A stretch of 64,000 nt of DNA, taken from assembly GCF_022760955.1 (NCBI RefSeq), contig NZ_JAKTNU010000010.1, positions 1 through 64,000 of the forward strand. Direction: 5' to 3'. Shown here piece after piece: positions 1 through 11,014 of the stretch (position 1 is the first letter of the stretch; each line of letters starts with the position of its first letter). The notes beneath the pieces are model-generated. The model saw only the letters and a program-made list of their open reading frames with translations, was not told the DNA's origin and did no database searches. Both the position numbers and the translations under genes were made by a program. The DNA is from Thermus neutrinimicus. Lineage in GTDB: Bacteria; Deinococcota; Deinococci; Deinococcales; Thermaceae.

Positions 1-54
1 GCGCCGATGGTACTGGGACCGCAGGGTCCTGGGAGAGTAGGTCGGTGCGGGGGA
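1..54 (+). rRNA. rrf: 5S ribosomal RNA, 3' part
   Basis: The first ~54 bases match the 3' half of a bacterial 5S rRNA, including the GCGCCGATGGTAC segment, GGGAGAGTAGGTCGGTGC and the terminal GGGGGA that closes helix I. The 5' half lies outside the window. It is followed by a short hairpin and tRNA-Gly, the 23S-5S-tRNA-Gly order known in Thermus. The exact 3' end (about 54) is inferred from helix I pairing. Confidence 0.9.
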
Positions 55-66
55 TTTTTACACTAC

Positions 67-82
67 GCGCCGCATGTGGCGC
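67..82 (+). other. Short hairpin in the 5S-tRNA-Gly spacer
   Basis: GCGCC and GGCGC flank a six-base loop just before the tRNA 5' end. It lies in the primary rRNA-tRNA transcript, so a processing or spacer stem is the simplest reading. No T-tract follows, so it is not a terminator. Confidence 0.4.
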
Positions 83-84
83 GT

Positions 85-160
<76 letters not shown>

Positions 161-163
161 CAG

Positions 164-200
164 CAAAACCCCAGGCATAAGCCTGGGGTTTTGTTTTTTT
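164..200 (+). terminator. Rho-independent terminator of the rRNA-tRNA-Gly unit
   Basis: A 13-bp perfect stem (CAAAACCCCAGGC with GCCTGGGGTTTTG) with loop ATAA is followed directly by seven T residues. This is one of the clearest terminators in the window. It ends the 5S-tRNA-Gly transcript and separates it from moaA. Confidence 0.93.
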
Positions 201-254
201 ATCCCTTGCCCTCTGGCCCAGGGCGTAGTATGGTGGCCCAAAGGGGGAAAAGGC

Positions 255-1232
255 ATGAAGCTACTGGACAACTACGGGCGTGTTATCAAAGACCTTCGCA
301 TCTCCGTGACCCCCCGGTGTAACCTGCACTGCCTTTACTGTCATCCCTTGGGGCTGGAGATGGCCGAGCCCCCGGGAACCCTCACGGTGGAGGAGGTGGA
401 CCATTTCCTCGAGGCCGCCTCCCTCCTTGGCCTTTCCGCCGTGCGCTTCACGGGTGGGGAACCCTTGGTGCGCAAGGAGCTTCCCCAGATGATCGAACGG
501 GCCCGGAGCAAGGAGGGCATCGAGGACGTGGCCATCACCACCAACGGCCTCCTCTTCGCCAAAAGGGCCAAGGAACTGGTGCAAGCGGGCCTGAACCGGG
601 TGAACATCTCCTTGGACGCCATCACCCCCGAGGTCTTCACCCGCATCACCCGTGGGGGAAAGGTGGAGCGGGTCCTACAAGCTATAGATACCGCCTTGGA
701 GCTAGGGCTTCACCCCGTCAAGCTCAACGCCGTGGTCATCCGAGGGATGAACGAGGAGGAGGTGGTGCCCCTGGCCCGGCTTTCCCTGGACCGCCCCTTG
801 CACATGCGCTACATCGAGTACATGCACCTGGACAACTCCGACCCCGAGGAGTACCGCCGCCGCTTTGTGACCGGGAAGGAGATCCGGGCACGAATCGAGG
901 CGGCCTACGGCCCCTTGGAACCCGTCCCCCACGACCCCACCTCCCCCGCGCGGGTCTTCAGGATTCCCGGAGCCCAGGGTACCCTGGGGTTCATCAACCC
1001 CGTGACCGAGCCCTTCTGCTCCCACTGCTCCCGGCTTCGCCTCACCTCGGACAAGAAGCTCAGGCCTTGCCTCCTCACCGACCTGGAGATGGATATCTCC
1101 TGGGCCTTTGCCGCAGAGGAACCGGTGGAGGCCCTGGTGGATGCCATCCTGATCGCCACCAACCGCAAGCCCGCCTTCGGCAACACCCTCCCCACCCTAA
1201 GGAAACGGGTCATGCTGGGGATCGGCGGATAG
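255..1232 (+). CDS. moaA: GTP 3',8-cyclase MoaA
   Basis: Radical-SAM enzyme for the first step of molybdenum cofactor synthesis, converting GTP to 3',8-cyclo-dihydro-GTP. The 325-residue protein has the N-terminal [4Fe-4S] motif C22-x3-C26-x2-C29, the FTGGEPL motif that helps bind SAM, a second cluster motif C255-x2-C258-x13-C272, and the C-terminal GG pair typical of MoaA. The frame is open upstream to 45, but that extension would translate the tRNA and terminator. ATG 255 follows a purine-rich Shine-Dalgarno (GGGGGAAAAGG) and begins the family homology. Its 3' end overlaps the convergent exporter gene by 23 bp. No other moa genes are nearby. Confidence 0.95.
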   Translation: MKLLDNYGRVIKDLRISVTPRCNLHCLYCHPLGLEMAEPPGTLTVEEVDHFLEAASLLGLSAVRFTGGEPLVRKELPQMIERARSKEGIEDVAITTNGLLFAKRAKELVQAGLNRVNISLDAITPEVFTRITRGGKVERVLQAIDTALELGLHPVKLNAVVIRGMNEEEVVPLARLSLDRPLHMRYIEYMHLDNSDPEEYRRRFVTGKEIRARIEAAYGPLEPVPHDPTSPARVFRIPGAQGTLGFINPVTEPFCSHCSRLRLTSDKKLRPCLLTDLEMDISWAFAAEEPVEALVDAILIATNRKPAFGNTLPTLRKRVMLGIGG

Positions 1233-2040
1233 CCTGGAAGGTGGCCAGGACCACCAGAAAGGCCCCGAGCCCACCCAGTAAGCCCAGCTTTTCCCCCAAA
1301 ACGGCAAAGGCAAAGAGGGTAGCCCAGACGGGCTCCATGGTGTAAAGGATAGCCGCCTGAGGGGCGGGCACGTACCTTTGCCCCCAGGTTTGGAGCCAGG
1401 TGGTGAGGGCCGTGGCCACCACCCCCAGGTAGAGGACGGCACCCCAGGGTATGCCTTCCCACCTCACCCCCTCCCAAAAGGCCCAAGGCAGGGCAAGAAG
1501 CGCCGTGCCGAAGATCTGTACCGCCGTGAGGGGTAAGGAGGGAAAGGCCTTGGCGTGCACCTCGAGGCGCACGATGTAAAGGGCGTAGGTGACCGCGGTG
1601 AGAAGGGTCCAGAGATCCCCCACGTTCAAGGGGGGTTGCCGGGGATCATAGGAGAGAAACCCCACGCCCAAAAAGGCCAAAAGGGCCACCAGCCACACGC
1701 TCCCAAGCCTCCGGCCCACCAGGCCCAGGATCAAGGGGACCAAGACCACGTTTAAGGAGGTGATGAAAGCGCTGCGGCTCGCCGAGGTGTACAGGAGGCC
1801 CACCGCCTGGGAGGCATAGCCCAGAAGAAGCCAGAAGGCCAGCTCCATCCCCGGTCCCCACACCCCTTTGGGGAGGCGCCAAGCCCAGGGCAAGAAGAAG
1901 AGGCTGGCCAGGAAAAAGCGCAGGAAAACCAGGAGGCTTGGGGCCATCTCCCCCACCGCCCCCTTGACCACCACAAAGGTGGTGCCCCAAAGAAGGGTGA
2001 GGAGGTTAAGGGCAAACAGGCCCAGGGCATAGCGGCGCAT
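1210..2040 (-). CDS. EamA/DMT-family membrane exporter
   Basis: A 276-residue integral membrane protein made almost entirely of hydrophobic segments, about ten helices in two EamA halves. The N terminus has the typical LLWGTTFVVVKGA segment, and the second half has PVWATLFAFAVLGEK, a common EamA signature. Members export amino acids or other small metabolites, but the substrate cannot be read from sequence. It converges on moaA with a 23-bp overlap. It is divergent from the prenyl synthase gene, whose start is only 17 bp away, so the two promoters must overlap; TATACA on the minus strand is a plausible -10. Confidence 0.85.
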   Translation of the reverse strand: MRRYALGLFALNLLTLLWGTTFVVVKGAVGEMAPSLLVFLRFFLASLFFLPWAWRLPKGVWGPGMELAFWLLLGYASQAVGLLYTSASRSAFITSLNVVLVPLILGLVGRRLGSVWLVALLAFLGVGFLSYDPRQPPLNVGDLWTLLTAVTYALYIVRLEVHAKAFPSLPLTAVQIFGTALLALPWAFWEGVRWEGIPWGAVLYLGVVATALTTWLQTWGQRYVPAPQAAILYTMEPVWATLFAFAVLGEKLGLLGGLGAFLVVLATFQAIRRSPA

Positions 2041-2044
2041 GGCC

Positions 2045-2050
2045 TAAAGT
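2045..2050 (+). promoter_or_regulatory. -10 element for the prenyl synthase gene
   Basis: TAAAGT ends 7 nt before ATG 2058, the spacing expected for a leaderless transcript. It overlaps the likely -10 (TATACA) of the divergent exporter. No convincing -35 is visible. Confidence 0.5.
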
Positions 2051-2057
2051 GTATAGC

Positions 2058-3050
2058 ATGGTGCCCTCCCCCCAGGAAGTGAAGGATGCCCTCCACGAAA
2101 GGCTCCTGGGTCACCTGGCCCACCCAGATCCCGATTACCAGCGGCTCCTTAGGGAGTATCCCTCCCGGGGCGGCAAGATGCTCCGGGGGCTTCTTACCGT
2201 CTACGCGGGGCTGGCCCACGGTGCCCCCCTCGAGGCCAGCCTCTGGGCAGGAACGGCCCTGGAACTTTTCCAGAACTGGGTGCTGGTCCACGACGATATC
2301 GAGGACGGCTCCCTGGAGCGCCGGGGAAGGCCTGCCCTCCACCACCTCTACCCCATGCCCTTAGCCCTGAACGCCGGGGATGCCCTGCACGGGGAGATGT
2401 GGGGGCTTTTGCTGAGGGGCCTTAGGGCGGGCCTCTTCGGTCCGGAAGTGCTGGCCGAGTTTCACCAGGTGGTGCACCGCACCGCCTACGGGCAACACCT
2501 GGACCTGCTGTGGACCCTTTCCGGCCGTCTGGACCTGGCCCCGGAGGATTACCTCCGCATGGTGGCCCACAAGGCCGCCTACTACACCGCCGTGGCCCCC
2601 TTAAGGCTCGGAGCCCTGCTTTCCGGGAAAACCCCCCCTGCCCTCTACGAGGAGGCAGGGCTAAAGCTGGGCATCGCCTTCCAGATCATGGACGACGTCC
2701 TCAACCTGGAAGGGGACGAGGCTTATGGCAAGGAGCTGGCCGGGGACCTCCACGAGGGCAAGCGCACCCTGATCCTGATCCGCTACCTTCAGGAAGCCCC
2801 CGAGGAGGAGCGCACCCGGGCCAAGGCCCTCTTGGGCCTACCCCGCGAGGCCAAGCCCGAGGCTGAGGTGAGGTGGCTTTGGGAGCGGCTCCTGGCCTCG
2901 GGTGCGGTGGCCTGGGCTAAGGAAGAAGCCCAACGGCTCGCCCAAGAGGGCCTCGGTACTCTCATCCCCCACCTGGAAACCCTACCCGAACGGGGAGCCG
3001 CCTCCCATCTGCAAAACCTTCTCACCGCCCTGGTGGAACGCAGGGCATAA
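2058..3050 (+). CDS. Polyprenyl (geranylgeranyl-type) diphosphate synthase
   Basis: Trans-prenyltransferase that condenses isopentenyl diphosphate with allylic diphosphates, supplying quinone side chains, carotenoids or lipid carriers. The protein is about 330 residues. It has GGK at 38-40 with R43, a first Asp-rich motif DDIED at 79-83 without the two-residue insertion of bacterial FPP synthases, and a second one (MDDVLNLEGD) followed by GKELAGDLHEGKRTL. The product chain length cannot be fixed from sequence alone. A GTG lies 9 nt upstream, but ATG 2058 sits 7 nt after a -10 box. Downstream genes follow closely and may be cotranscribed, including ispH of the same isoprenoid route. Confidence 0.9.
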   Translation: MVPSPQEVKDALHERLLGHLAHPDPDYQRLLREYPSRGGKMLRGLLTVYAGLAHGAPLEASLWAGTALELFQNWVLVHDDIEDGSLERRGRPALHHLYPMPLALNAGDALHGEMWGLLLRGLRAGLFGPEVLAEFHQVVHRTAYGQHLDLLWTLSGRLDLAPEDYLRMVAHKAAYYTAVAPLRLGALLSGKTPPALYEEAGLKLGIAFQIMDDVLNLEGDEAYGKELAGDLHEGKRTLILIRYLQEAPEEERTRAKALLGLPREAKPEAEVRWLWERLLASGAVAWAKEEAQRLAQEGLGTLIPHLETLPERGAASHLQNLLTALVERRA

Positions 3051-3057
3051 TGGGGCC

Positions 3058-3249
3058 ATGCAAGGCGTGCGCTTTAAGGTCATCACCGCCAACGACCCCG
3101 ACATCTTCCAGGAAAGGCTTAACCGCTTCGTGGAGGAGCTTCCCGAGGACGTAATCCTGGTGGAGGTCAAGTTTTCCGTGGCCGAGGGGCCCTCTCCCCT
3201 CTTCGCCGCCTTGGTGCACTACAAGGAAGTGGAGGCGTGGAAGGAGTAG
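3058..3249 (+). CDS. Small Cse60-like protein
   Basis: A 63-residue protein starting 7 bp after the prenyl synthase stop. The pattern of a short N-terminal strand, NRFVEELPEDVILVEVKFSV and a final FAALVHYK strand resembles the small sporulation-associated Cse60 family. I base this on overall pattern only, and the family's biochemical role is not known to me. Its 3' end overlaps the next reading frame by 13 bp, suggesting translational coupling. Confidence 0.6.
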   Translation: MQGVRFKVITANDPDIFQERLNRFVEELPEDVILVEVKFSVAEGPSPLFAALVHYKEVEAWKE

Positions 3250-3833
3250 AGGCCTTTCTCTTTTTCCTGGCCTTAAGGGGGGAAGCCCGGCGGGAGGAGG
3301 TGCGGGACCGCTTCCCCAAGCTGGTTCCCCTGCTAAAAGCCTTGGGCCAAGAGGTGGAGGCCCAAGGGGAAACCTTCCGCCTGAGCAAGCCCCTCCGCCT
3401 CTCCTGGTTCGCCCCCCTTTTCCAGCGGGAATACTCTCCCCTTCGGCCTGAGGAGGAACGAACCCTGGCCCTGGAAAGGCTCCTCGAGGCGGCCCACCTC
3501 TCCGCCCAGGAAGGCGAACCCCTGGTGGAAGGACACGGCCTCCTGAAAGCCGCCCGTGCCTTCCAGGAGGGGAGCCAAGCCCTCCTAAGGGGGGCGTACC
3601 GGGAGGCCCTCCACCGCTACGGGGAAGGCCTAGGGCTTCTGGAAAAGGAGGGCCTTTCCTTCCCCGCCACCGCCTTGGCCCTTTTGGCCCTGGCCCAGGA
3701 GGGGTTCCGCCCCGGGGGCAAGGGGCGGGAAACCGCCAGGAAGGCCCTGGAACGGGCCAGGACCGCCTTCGCCCGGGAGATGGCGCAAATGGCCCTGGCC
3801 CAAGCCACAAAGGAAGGCGAGGGGGAGGCCTAG
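3237..3833 (+). CDS. Hypothetical alpha-helical protein, possibly TPR-like
   Basis: A 198-residue protein with GTG start 3237 inside the end of the preceding gene. It is mostly amphipathic helices rich in Leu, Ala and Glu. A central stretch (about residues 100-140, [28 protein letters not shown]) resembles a tetratricopeptide unit. There is no signal peptide or membrane helix. I do not recognise a specific family. It lies between a small Cse60-like gene and ispH, 1 bp before the first possible ispH start, so an operon is likely. A later start cannot be excluded. Confidence 0.65.
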   Translation: MEGVEAFLFFLALRGEARREEVRDRFPKLVPLLKALGQEVEAQGETFRLSKPLRLSWFAPLFQREYSPLRPEEERTLALERLLEAAHLSAQEGEPLVEGHGLLKAARAFQEGSQALLRGAYREALHRYGEGLGLLEKEGLSFPATALALLALAQEGFRPGGKGRETARKALERARTAFAREMAQMALAQATKEGEGEA

Positions 3834-3843
3834 AATGGGGGGC

Positions 3844-6403
<2,560 letters not shown>

Positions 6404-6404
6404 G

Positions 6405-7724
6405 TTAGCCCAAGGCCCTTCGGTAGACCTCCAGGTAGGCCCGGGCGGACCTTTCCCAGGAAAAGTCCTTTTCCATGCCCCTTAGGCCCAAGGCCTCCGG
6501 CCCCAAGCGGAAAAGGCGCAAGACCCCGTAGAGGAGGCCTTCGGGATGGTAACTCTGGAAGAGCACCCCCGTGCGGCCATCCTCTATGGTGTCCTTAAGC
6601 CCCCCCACCGCCCGGGCCACGGGCGGGGTGCCGTAGCGCTGGGCGATCATCTGCACCAGGCCGCAGGGTTCAAAGCGGCTCGGCACCAAAAGGGCGTCCG
6701 CCCCCGCGTAGGCCAGGCGGGCCAGGCCCTCGTCGTAGGCCTCCACAAAGCGTACGAAGCCGGGATTCCCCTCCTCCGCTTGCCTCAGGGCTTGCGCCAG
6801 ACCCTCCTCCCCCACCCCCTGGACCAGGAGGCGAAAGCCCAGCTCCTTAAAACGTGGGATGGCCTCCAGGATCAGATCCAGTCCCTTTTGTCCATCCACC
6901 CGGCCCACATAGGCCAAAAGGGGCCGGGCTAGCCCTGTGCGCTCAGAGAGGGCCTTTTGCGCCAGGGCCTTGCCCCTCACATCCTCCCGGGAGTAAGGGG
7001 CAGGAAGGTGGGGGTCCCGGGCGGGATCAAAGACCTCCAGGTCCAATCCGTTCAGAATGCCCAAAAGCTTGCCCCTATGGCGCCTCAGCACCCCATCCAG
7101 CCCCATGCCGAACTCCGGGGTCTGGATCTCCTCCGCATACGAGGGGCTCACCGTGGTCACCGCCCGGGCGAAGACGATGCCCCCCTTCATCAGGTTCACC
7201 TGGCCGTGGAACTCCAGGGCCTCCATATGGAAAAGGCTCCAAGGAAGCCCCGTCCAGTGGAAGAAGAGGGCCGGGTCCAAAAGGCCCTGGTGGGCCAGGT
7301 TGTGGATGGTGTAGACCACAGGCACAGGGGCGGTCAGGGCAAGGAGCGCGGCCGTCCAGTCGTGGGCGTGGACCAGGTCAAACCCCTGGGCCGCCTGGCC
7401 CGCCGCCACGGCAAAGCGGAGGTAGCGCTCGGGGTCGTCGGGGTAGCCGTAGACCCGGTCACGTTCAAACCCGGGCACCGCAAGGAGGAGAAACCGCACC
7501 CCCCCTTCCACCCGCTCCCCTAAAGGCGCCCTCTCCTCCCGGCCCGCAAAGGCGTAGGCCACCTCCCCCACCCCTTGGGCCTCGAGCCCCCGGTGCCAGG
7601 GGAGGAGCACCGTGGCCTCCACCCCCAAGGGCCTTAAGGCCTTGGGCAGGGCCCCCACCACATCGGCAAGCCCCCCCACCTTCACCAGGGGATAGGCCTC
7701 AGGGGCCGCCATGAGGACCTTCAT
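6405..7724 (-). CDS. glgA: Glycogen synthase (ADP-glucose type)
   Basis: GT5-family transferase that adds glucose from ADP-glucose to alpha-1,4-glucan. The 439-residue protein begins with MKVLMAAPEAYPLVKVGGLADV, whose KVGGL motif binds the nucleotide sugar. It has YTIHNLAHQG in the N-domain, and the GT-B C-domain contains VGRVDGQKGLDL and a late PSRFEPCGLVQ segment holding the conserved Glu. The start is set by the family N terminus and by a TATACT box 6 nt upstream. The TPR gene follows 1 nt downstream. glgC, which makes its substrate, lies in a separate operon about 2 kb away on the same strand. Confidence 0.96.
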   Translation of the reverse strand: MKVLMAAPEAYPLVKVGGLADVVGALPKALRPLGVEATVLLPWHRGLEAQGVGEVAYAFAGREERAPLGERVEGGVRFLLLAVPGFERDRVYGYPDDPERYLRFAVAAGQAAQGFDLVHAHDWTAALLALTAPVPVVYTIHNLAHQGLLDPALFFHWTGLPWSLFHMEALEFHGQVNLMKGGIVFARAVTTVSPSYAEEIQTPEFGMGLDGVLRRHRGKLLGILNGLDLEVFDPARDPHLPAPYSREDVRGKALAQKALSERTGLARPLLAYVGRVDGQKGLDLILEAIPRFKELGFRLLVQGVGEEGLAQALRQAEEGNPGFVRFVEAYDEGLARLAYAGADALLVPSRFEPCGLVQMIAQRYGTPPVARAVGGLKDTIEDGRTGVLFQSYHPEGLLYGVLRLFRLGPEALGLRGMEKDFSWERSARAYLEVYRRALG

Positions 7725-7730
7725 GGTCCT

Positions 7731-7736
7731 AGTATA
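7731..7736 (-). promoter_or_regulatory. -10 element of the glgA promoter
   Basis: Read on the minus strand, TATACT is followed by AGGACC and then the glgA ATG, giving 6 nt between -10 and start codon. This fits a leaderless transcript. No strong -35 hexamer is visible. Confidence 0.55.
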
Positions 7737-7750
7737 TGGACCATAATCCC

Positions 7751-7989
7751 ATGCGCAGGGTATCGGTGAGCCAGGCCACGGCCCACCTCTCCCCGCCCCT
7801 AAGGGAGGTGCGGAAAACCGCGCGCCGCCTCCTCTTCGCCCACCCCTTGCGAACCGAAGATGCCCTTCAGCGGGCTAGGGCCTGGGTGGCCGGCCGGGGC
7901 CCCTTGCCTTCGTAACCCTGGACCCGCGCCTGGCAGGAGGGGCCCTTGGGGAGGGGTTTCCCGCCCTTCCCGAACCGGGGGAAGGCTAG
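7751..7989 (+). pseudogene. Small gene with a probable -1 frameshift
   Basis: ATG 7751 opens a 54-codon frame ending at TAA 7913-7915. The frame one base back is open from 7879 and runs on as PLAFVTLDPRLAGGALGEGF to TAG 7987-7989. Joining them within the CCCC run at 7900-7903 gives one ~79-residue protein of normal high-GC codon character. The joined stop overlaps the stop of the convergent gene in a CTAG tetramer, as also seen at mutM/thiP. A CATAAT box lies at 7742-7747. I do not recognise the product. Decay, a sequencing indel or programmed slippage are all possible, and chance is not excluded. Confidence 0.4.
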
Positions 7990-8357
7990 GGCTGCCACTC
8001 CCCCTGGGGCAGCCAAACCGCCCCCTCGAGGTCCCCCTGGTAAACGTAGGTCCAGGCGGGAAGGGGACCCTCCCCCGTTTCCACCAGAACCCTAACCCGC
8101 CGGTACTCCACCCCCTCCTCCTCCAGCTCATCCAATAGGGCGAGGACCTCCTCTGGCACAAAGAGGACCTCCCCATAGACCCTTCCCTCCCCGGGAACCA
8201 TGCCGGGATAAGGGTATGGACGGCTAGGCCCCTCGGCCAGGTGAAAGAGCTGAAACCCCTCCACGTACCCAGGCAGGACCTTTACCACCCGGCTTTCCAC
8301 CAAGGGGTAGTTCCTTTCCCCCCGCTTTAGGGTGCCGTACACAAACACCCGCTCCAT
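7986..8357 (-). CDS. Gamma-glutamylcyclotransferase/AIG2-like protein
   Basis: A 123-residue protein of the GGCT/AIG2 fold, with the N-terminal strand-loop motif VFVYGTLKRGERNY that forms the substrate cavity. It also has GEVLFVPEEVLALLDELEEEGVEYRR, which holds the region of the catalytic Glu. Relatives cyclise gamma-glutamyl or gamma-glutamylamine groups, but the substrate here is unknown. ATG 8357 is taken as start; a GTG one codon upstream (8360) would overlap the preceding response-regulator stop as GTGA. It is the last gene of the glgC operon. Confidence 0.8.
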   Translation of the reverse strand: MERVFVYGTLKRGERNYPLVESRVVKVLPGYVEGFQLFHLAEGPSRPYPYPGMVPGEGRVYGEVLFVPEEVLALLDELEEEGVEYRRVRVLVETGEGPLPAWTYVYQGDLEGAVWLPQGEWQP

Positions 8358-9031
8358 CACTGGCCCAGGAAGCGGTAACCCATCCCCACCACGGTTTCAA
8401 TGAACCGGGGGCTTTGGGGATCGTCCTTGAGCTTTTTGCGAAGGAGGCGGATATAGGCGTCCACCACCCGCTCCGAGCCCTCAAACTCGGGCCCCCAGAC
8501 CCTTTCCAAAAGCTCCTCTCGGGTGTATACCCTTCCCGGGGCCTGGGCCAGGGCGAAAAGCAGTTTGGTCTCCGTGGCGGAAAGCTTCAGGAGCTCTCCT
8601 TCCAGGTAGGCCTTCTTGGCCTCCAGGTCCAGCTCCAAAGGACCGAAATGCCGTCTTCCCTCCTTGCCGCTTCGGCGCAGGAGGGCCTTGATGCGGGCCA
8701 AAAGCTCCTTCAGGGAAAAGGGCTTGCCCAGGTAATCGTCCGCCCCCTCTAAAAGGCCCTCCACCCGGCTATCCTCGTCCGCCTTACCGGTTAGGAGCAA
8801 AACCGGAAGCATTGGGTCCAGGTCCCGCAAGGACTTGAGGACCTCGAGGCCCTCCAGGTCGGGAAGGCCCCGGTCCAGGACCACCAGGTCCGGCCTGGCC
8901 CCTTCCCAGGCTTGCCGTAAGGCCTCCCTCCCCGTGCGGGCCCACACCACCAAAAGCCCCTCTTTTTCCAGAAACCTCTTGACCAGCTCCCCCACCTGGG
9001 GATCATCCTCCACCAAGAGAATCCGCGCCAT
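8357..9031 (-). CDS. OmpR-family response regulator (orphan)
   Basis: A 224-residue two-domain regulator. The receiver domain (1-120) has the acidic pair D9-D10, phospho-acceptor D53 in LVVLDRGLPD, T80 in LLLTGK and K103 in GKPF. The C-terminal winged-helix DNA-binding domain includes LSATETKLLFAL and VDAYIRLLRKKL and ends GMGYRFLGQ. No histidine kinase gene is near. A Shine-Dalgarno GGGGAAGG precedes the start. It sits third in the operon glgC, SagB-like, regulator, GGCT-like, so a link to carbon storage is suggested by context only. Confidence 0.92.
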   Translation of the reverse strand: MARILLVEDDPQVGELVKRFLEKEGLLVVWARTGREALRQAWEGARPDLVVLDRGLPDLEGLEVLKSLRDLDPMLPVLLLTGKADEDSRVEGLLEGADDYLGKPFSLKELLARIKALLRRSGKEGRRHFGPLELDLEAKKAYLEGELLKLSATETKLLFALAQAPGRVYTREELLERVWGPEFEGSERVVDAYIRLLRKKLKDDPQSPRFIETVVGMGYRFLGQ

Positions 9032-9051
9032 AATACCTTCCCCAAATACGC

Positions 9052-9738
9052 TTAACGTCCCAGAATCACCACCACCCCAGGGTACTCCCCCTCGGGCAAC
9101 CGCAGGAGGTGAGCCACCATCTCATCATAAAAGGTTTCCGCGGGGTACGCGGCCAACCCCTGGCCCACGGCGGCAAGGAGCACCAGGCCCGCCGCATAGC
9201 CCGCCTCCAGAAGGGCATACCGGTATCCCCTGAGGCCGAACAGGGCCTCGCTCCTTTCCGGAACCAGGGTAAAGACCAAAAGGGCCGCCACCTGCTCGAG
9301 GCCAAGCCCCAAAAGCGCCTCCGACCAGGAGGCCTCCTCCACCCTGGCGGCGATCTGGAAGAGCTGGTGTTCCTTGGGGAAGTAGTGGTAGACCCCCGGG
9401 AAAACCCCTTCCACCCGGCGCACCACCAGGTAGGCCTCCAAGGGGTAGGCCTCCCCCGCCGAGGGGAAACCCCGCCTTCCCGAGCGCTCCGCCAGGGGAT
9501 AGAGGACCTGGGAAAGGTCCTTCAGGGTCAGGGCCGAGCCCACCTCGGGCAGGAAGGGCCTGAGCTGAGAAAGAACCCGGAACAAGGGCGGCCCTCCCTC
9601 CTCCCGGAAGGTAGGCAGGGCCTGGGTTTCCAGGGGGTTGGCGTAAACCTTGGACTTGGGCTTCCGCTTTAGGGGAAGCTCCTCCCCTTGGGCCAGGCGG
9701 GAAAGGCGGTAGAAAAGCTTACCCGGATGCTTCTCCAT
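9052..9738 (-). CDS. SagB/ThcOx-type nitroreductase-fold oxidoreductase
   Basis: A 228-residue protein with the SagB-like layout. LKDLSQVLYPLAERSGRRGFPSAGEAYPLEAYLVV includes the RxxPSAG(x)xYP flavin-binding signature. A GVYHYFPKEHQL segment and a C-terminal GYAAGLVLLAAVGQGL follow. FMN enzymes of this group oxidise peptide azolines, but no precursor peptide or cyclodehydratase gene is near, so a RiPP role is not supported. It begins 2 bp after the glgC stop and is followed by the response regulator, so it is cotranscribed with glycogen genes. Its substrate is unknown. Confidence 0.78.
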   Translation of the reverse strand: MEKHPGKLFYRLSRLAQGEELPLKRKPKSKVYANPLETQALPTFREEGGPPLFRVLSQLRPFLPEVGSALTLKDLSQVLYPLAERSGRRGFPSAGEAYPLEAYLVVRRVEGVFPGVYHYFPKEHQLFQIAARVEEASWSEALLGLGLEQVAALLVFTLVPERSEALFGLRGYRYALLEAGYAAGLVLLAAVGQGLAAYPAETFYDEMVAHLLRLPEGEYPGVVVILGR

Positions 9739-9740
9739 GG

Positions 9741-10985
9741 CTAGAAGCGGTACCCCTTGGGCACCACCACCACCCCTTCCGGGGTCACGGTGAACCCCCG
9801 GGCCCGGTCGGCCTCGAGGTCATAGCCGATCTCGGTATGGGGGGGGATCTTCACGTCCTTATCGATGATGGCGTTGCGGATCCTGCAGTAGCGGCCCACC
9901 TCCACGTCGTCAAAGAGGACGGAGCGCTCCACCAGGCTGTAGGAGTTCACCCGCACCCGCCGGAAGAGGACCGACTCCCGCACCGTCCCCCCGCTCACGA
10001 TGACCCCACCGGCCAGAAGGCTGTTCAGCGCCCGCCCTATACGTTCCCCCGTCTCGTGGACGAACTTGGCGGGGGGGCTGAAGAGGTTGGCGGTCCTTAA
10101 GGGCCACTCGGGGTTAAAGAGGTCGAACTCGGGGACCACCTTCACCAGATCCATGCTGGCCTCAAAGTAGGCGTCCAGGGTACCCACGTCCCGCCAGTAC
10201 AGGTTGGGACCCTCCTGGCCGGGGATGGGGTTGCGGTGAAAGTCGTAGGCGAAGACCCGATACCCCTCCTTGAGGGCCCTAGGGATCACGTCCTTGCCGA
10301 AGTCGTGGCTGGAGGCGCTCTCCTTGGCGTCGGCCTCCAGGAGTTCAAAGAGGGCCTCGGTGCGGAAGATGTAGTTGCCCATGGAGGCTAAGGCCAGGTG
10401 GGGCTTGCGGGGAATGGGCTTGGGGCTTTGGGGCTTTTCCTGGAACTCGGTGATGCGCCACTCCTCGTCCACCTGCAAAACCCCAAAGCGCCGGGCCTCC
10501 TCCACGGGTACGGGGTAAGCGGCGATGGTGATGTCGGCCCGCTTCTCGTAATGGTACTCCACCATGTGGCGGACGTTCATCTTGAAGATGTGGTCGCCGC
10601 CGAAGATGGCCACCGCCTCCGGAGCATGGTTGTGCACCAGGTGCAGGTTCTGATAGATGGCGTCGGCGGTGCCCCGGTACCACACGGGGCCCAGCTCCTC
10701 GTAGCGGTACATCTGGGCGGGCACCAGGAGGATGAAGTGGTCCTCCAGGAAGGCCCCGAAGCGCCAGTAGCGCTGGATGTGCTCGGTGAGGGACTGGGCC
10801 TTAAACTGGGTGAGCACGTAGATGGAGTAGATGCCCGAGTTTACGAAGTTGTTCAGGACAAAATCAATAATCCGATACTTGGCCCCGAAGGGCACCGCCG
10901 GCTTGGCCCGCTTGGCGGTCAGGGGGTAAAGGCGGCTCCCCTGCCCCCCCGCCAGGATCATGCCCAGAACCTCCACCTTAACCAT
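9741..10985 (-). CDS. glgC: Glucose-1-phosphate adenylyltransferase
   Basis: Makes ADP-glucose from glucose 1-phosphate and ATP, the committed step of bacterial glycogen synthesis. The 414-residue protein has the pyrophosphorylase motif [19 protein letters not shown] near residues 12-30, [10 protein letters not shown] and FGGDHIFKM, and then a C-terminal left-handed beta-helix region with [19 protein letters not shown]. Start ATG 10985 follows an AAAGGAGGGA Shine-Dalgarno. It heads a four-gene operon and is divergent from the LonC gene. Confidence 0.96.
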   Translation of the reverse strand: MVKVEVLGMILAGGQGSRLYPLTAKRAKPAVPFGAKYRIIDFVLNNFVNSGIYSIYVLTQFKAQSLTEHIQRYWRFGAFLEDHFILLVPAQMYRYEELGPVWYRGTADAIYQNLHLVHNHAPEAVAIFGGDHIFKMNVRHMVEYHYEKRADITIAAYPVPVEEARRFGVLQVDEEWRITEFQEKPQSPKPIPRKPHLALASMGNYIFRTEALFELLEADAKESASSHDFGKDVIPRALKEGYRVFAYDFHRNPIPGQEGPNLYWRDVGTLDAYFEASMDLVKVVPEFDLFNPEWPLRTANLFSPPAKFVHETGERIGRALNSLLAGGVIVSGGTVRESVLFRRVRVNSYSLVERSVLFDDVEVGRYCRIRNAIIDKDVKIPPHTEIGYDLEADRARGFTVTPEGVVVVPKGYRF

Positions 10986-11014
10986 GAAATCCCTCCTTTA
11001 TTTGGTCAGTTTAC

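Noticed and set aside
9052-9738. Calling the SagB-like gene part of an azole-forming RiPP cluster
   Set aside because: No precursor peptide, YcaO or E1-like gene is found nearby; neighbours are glycogen and regulatory genes.
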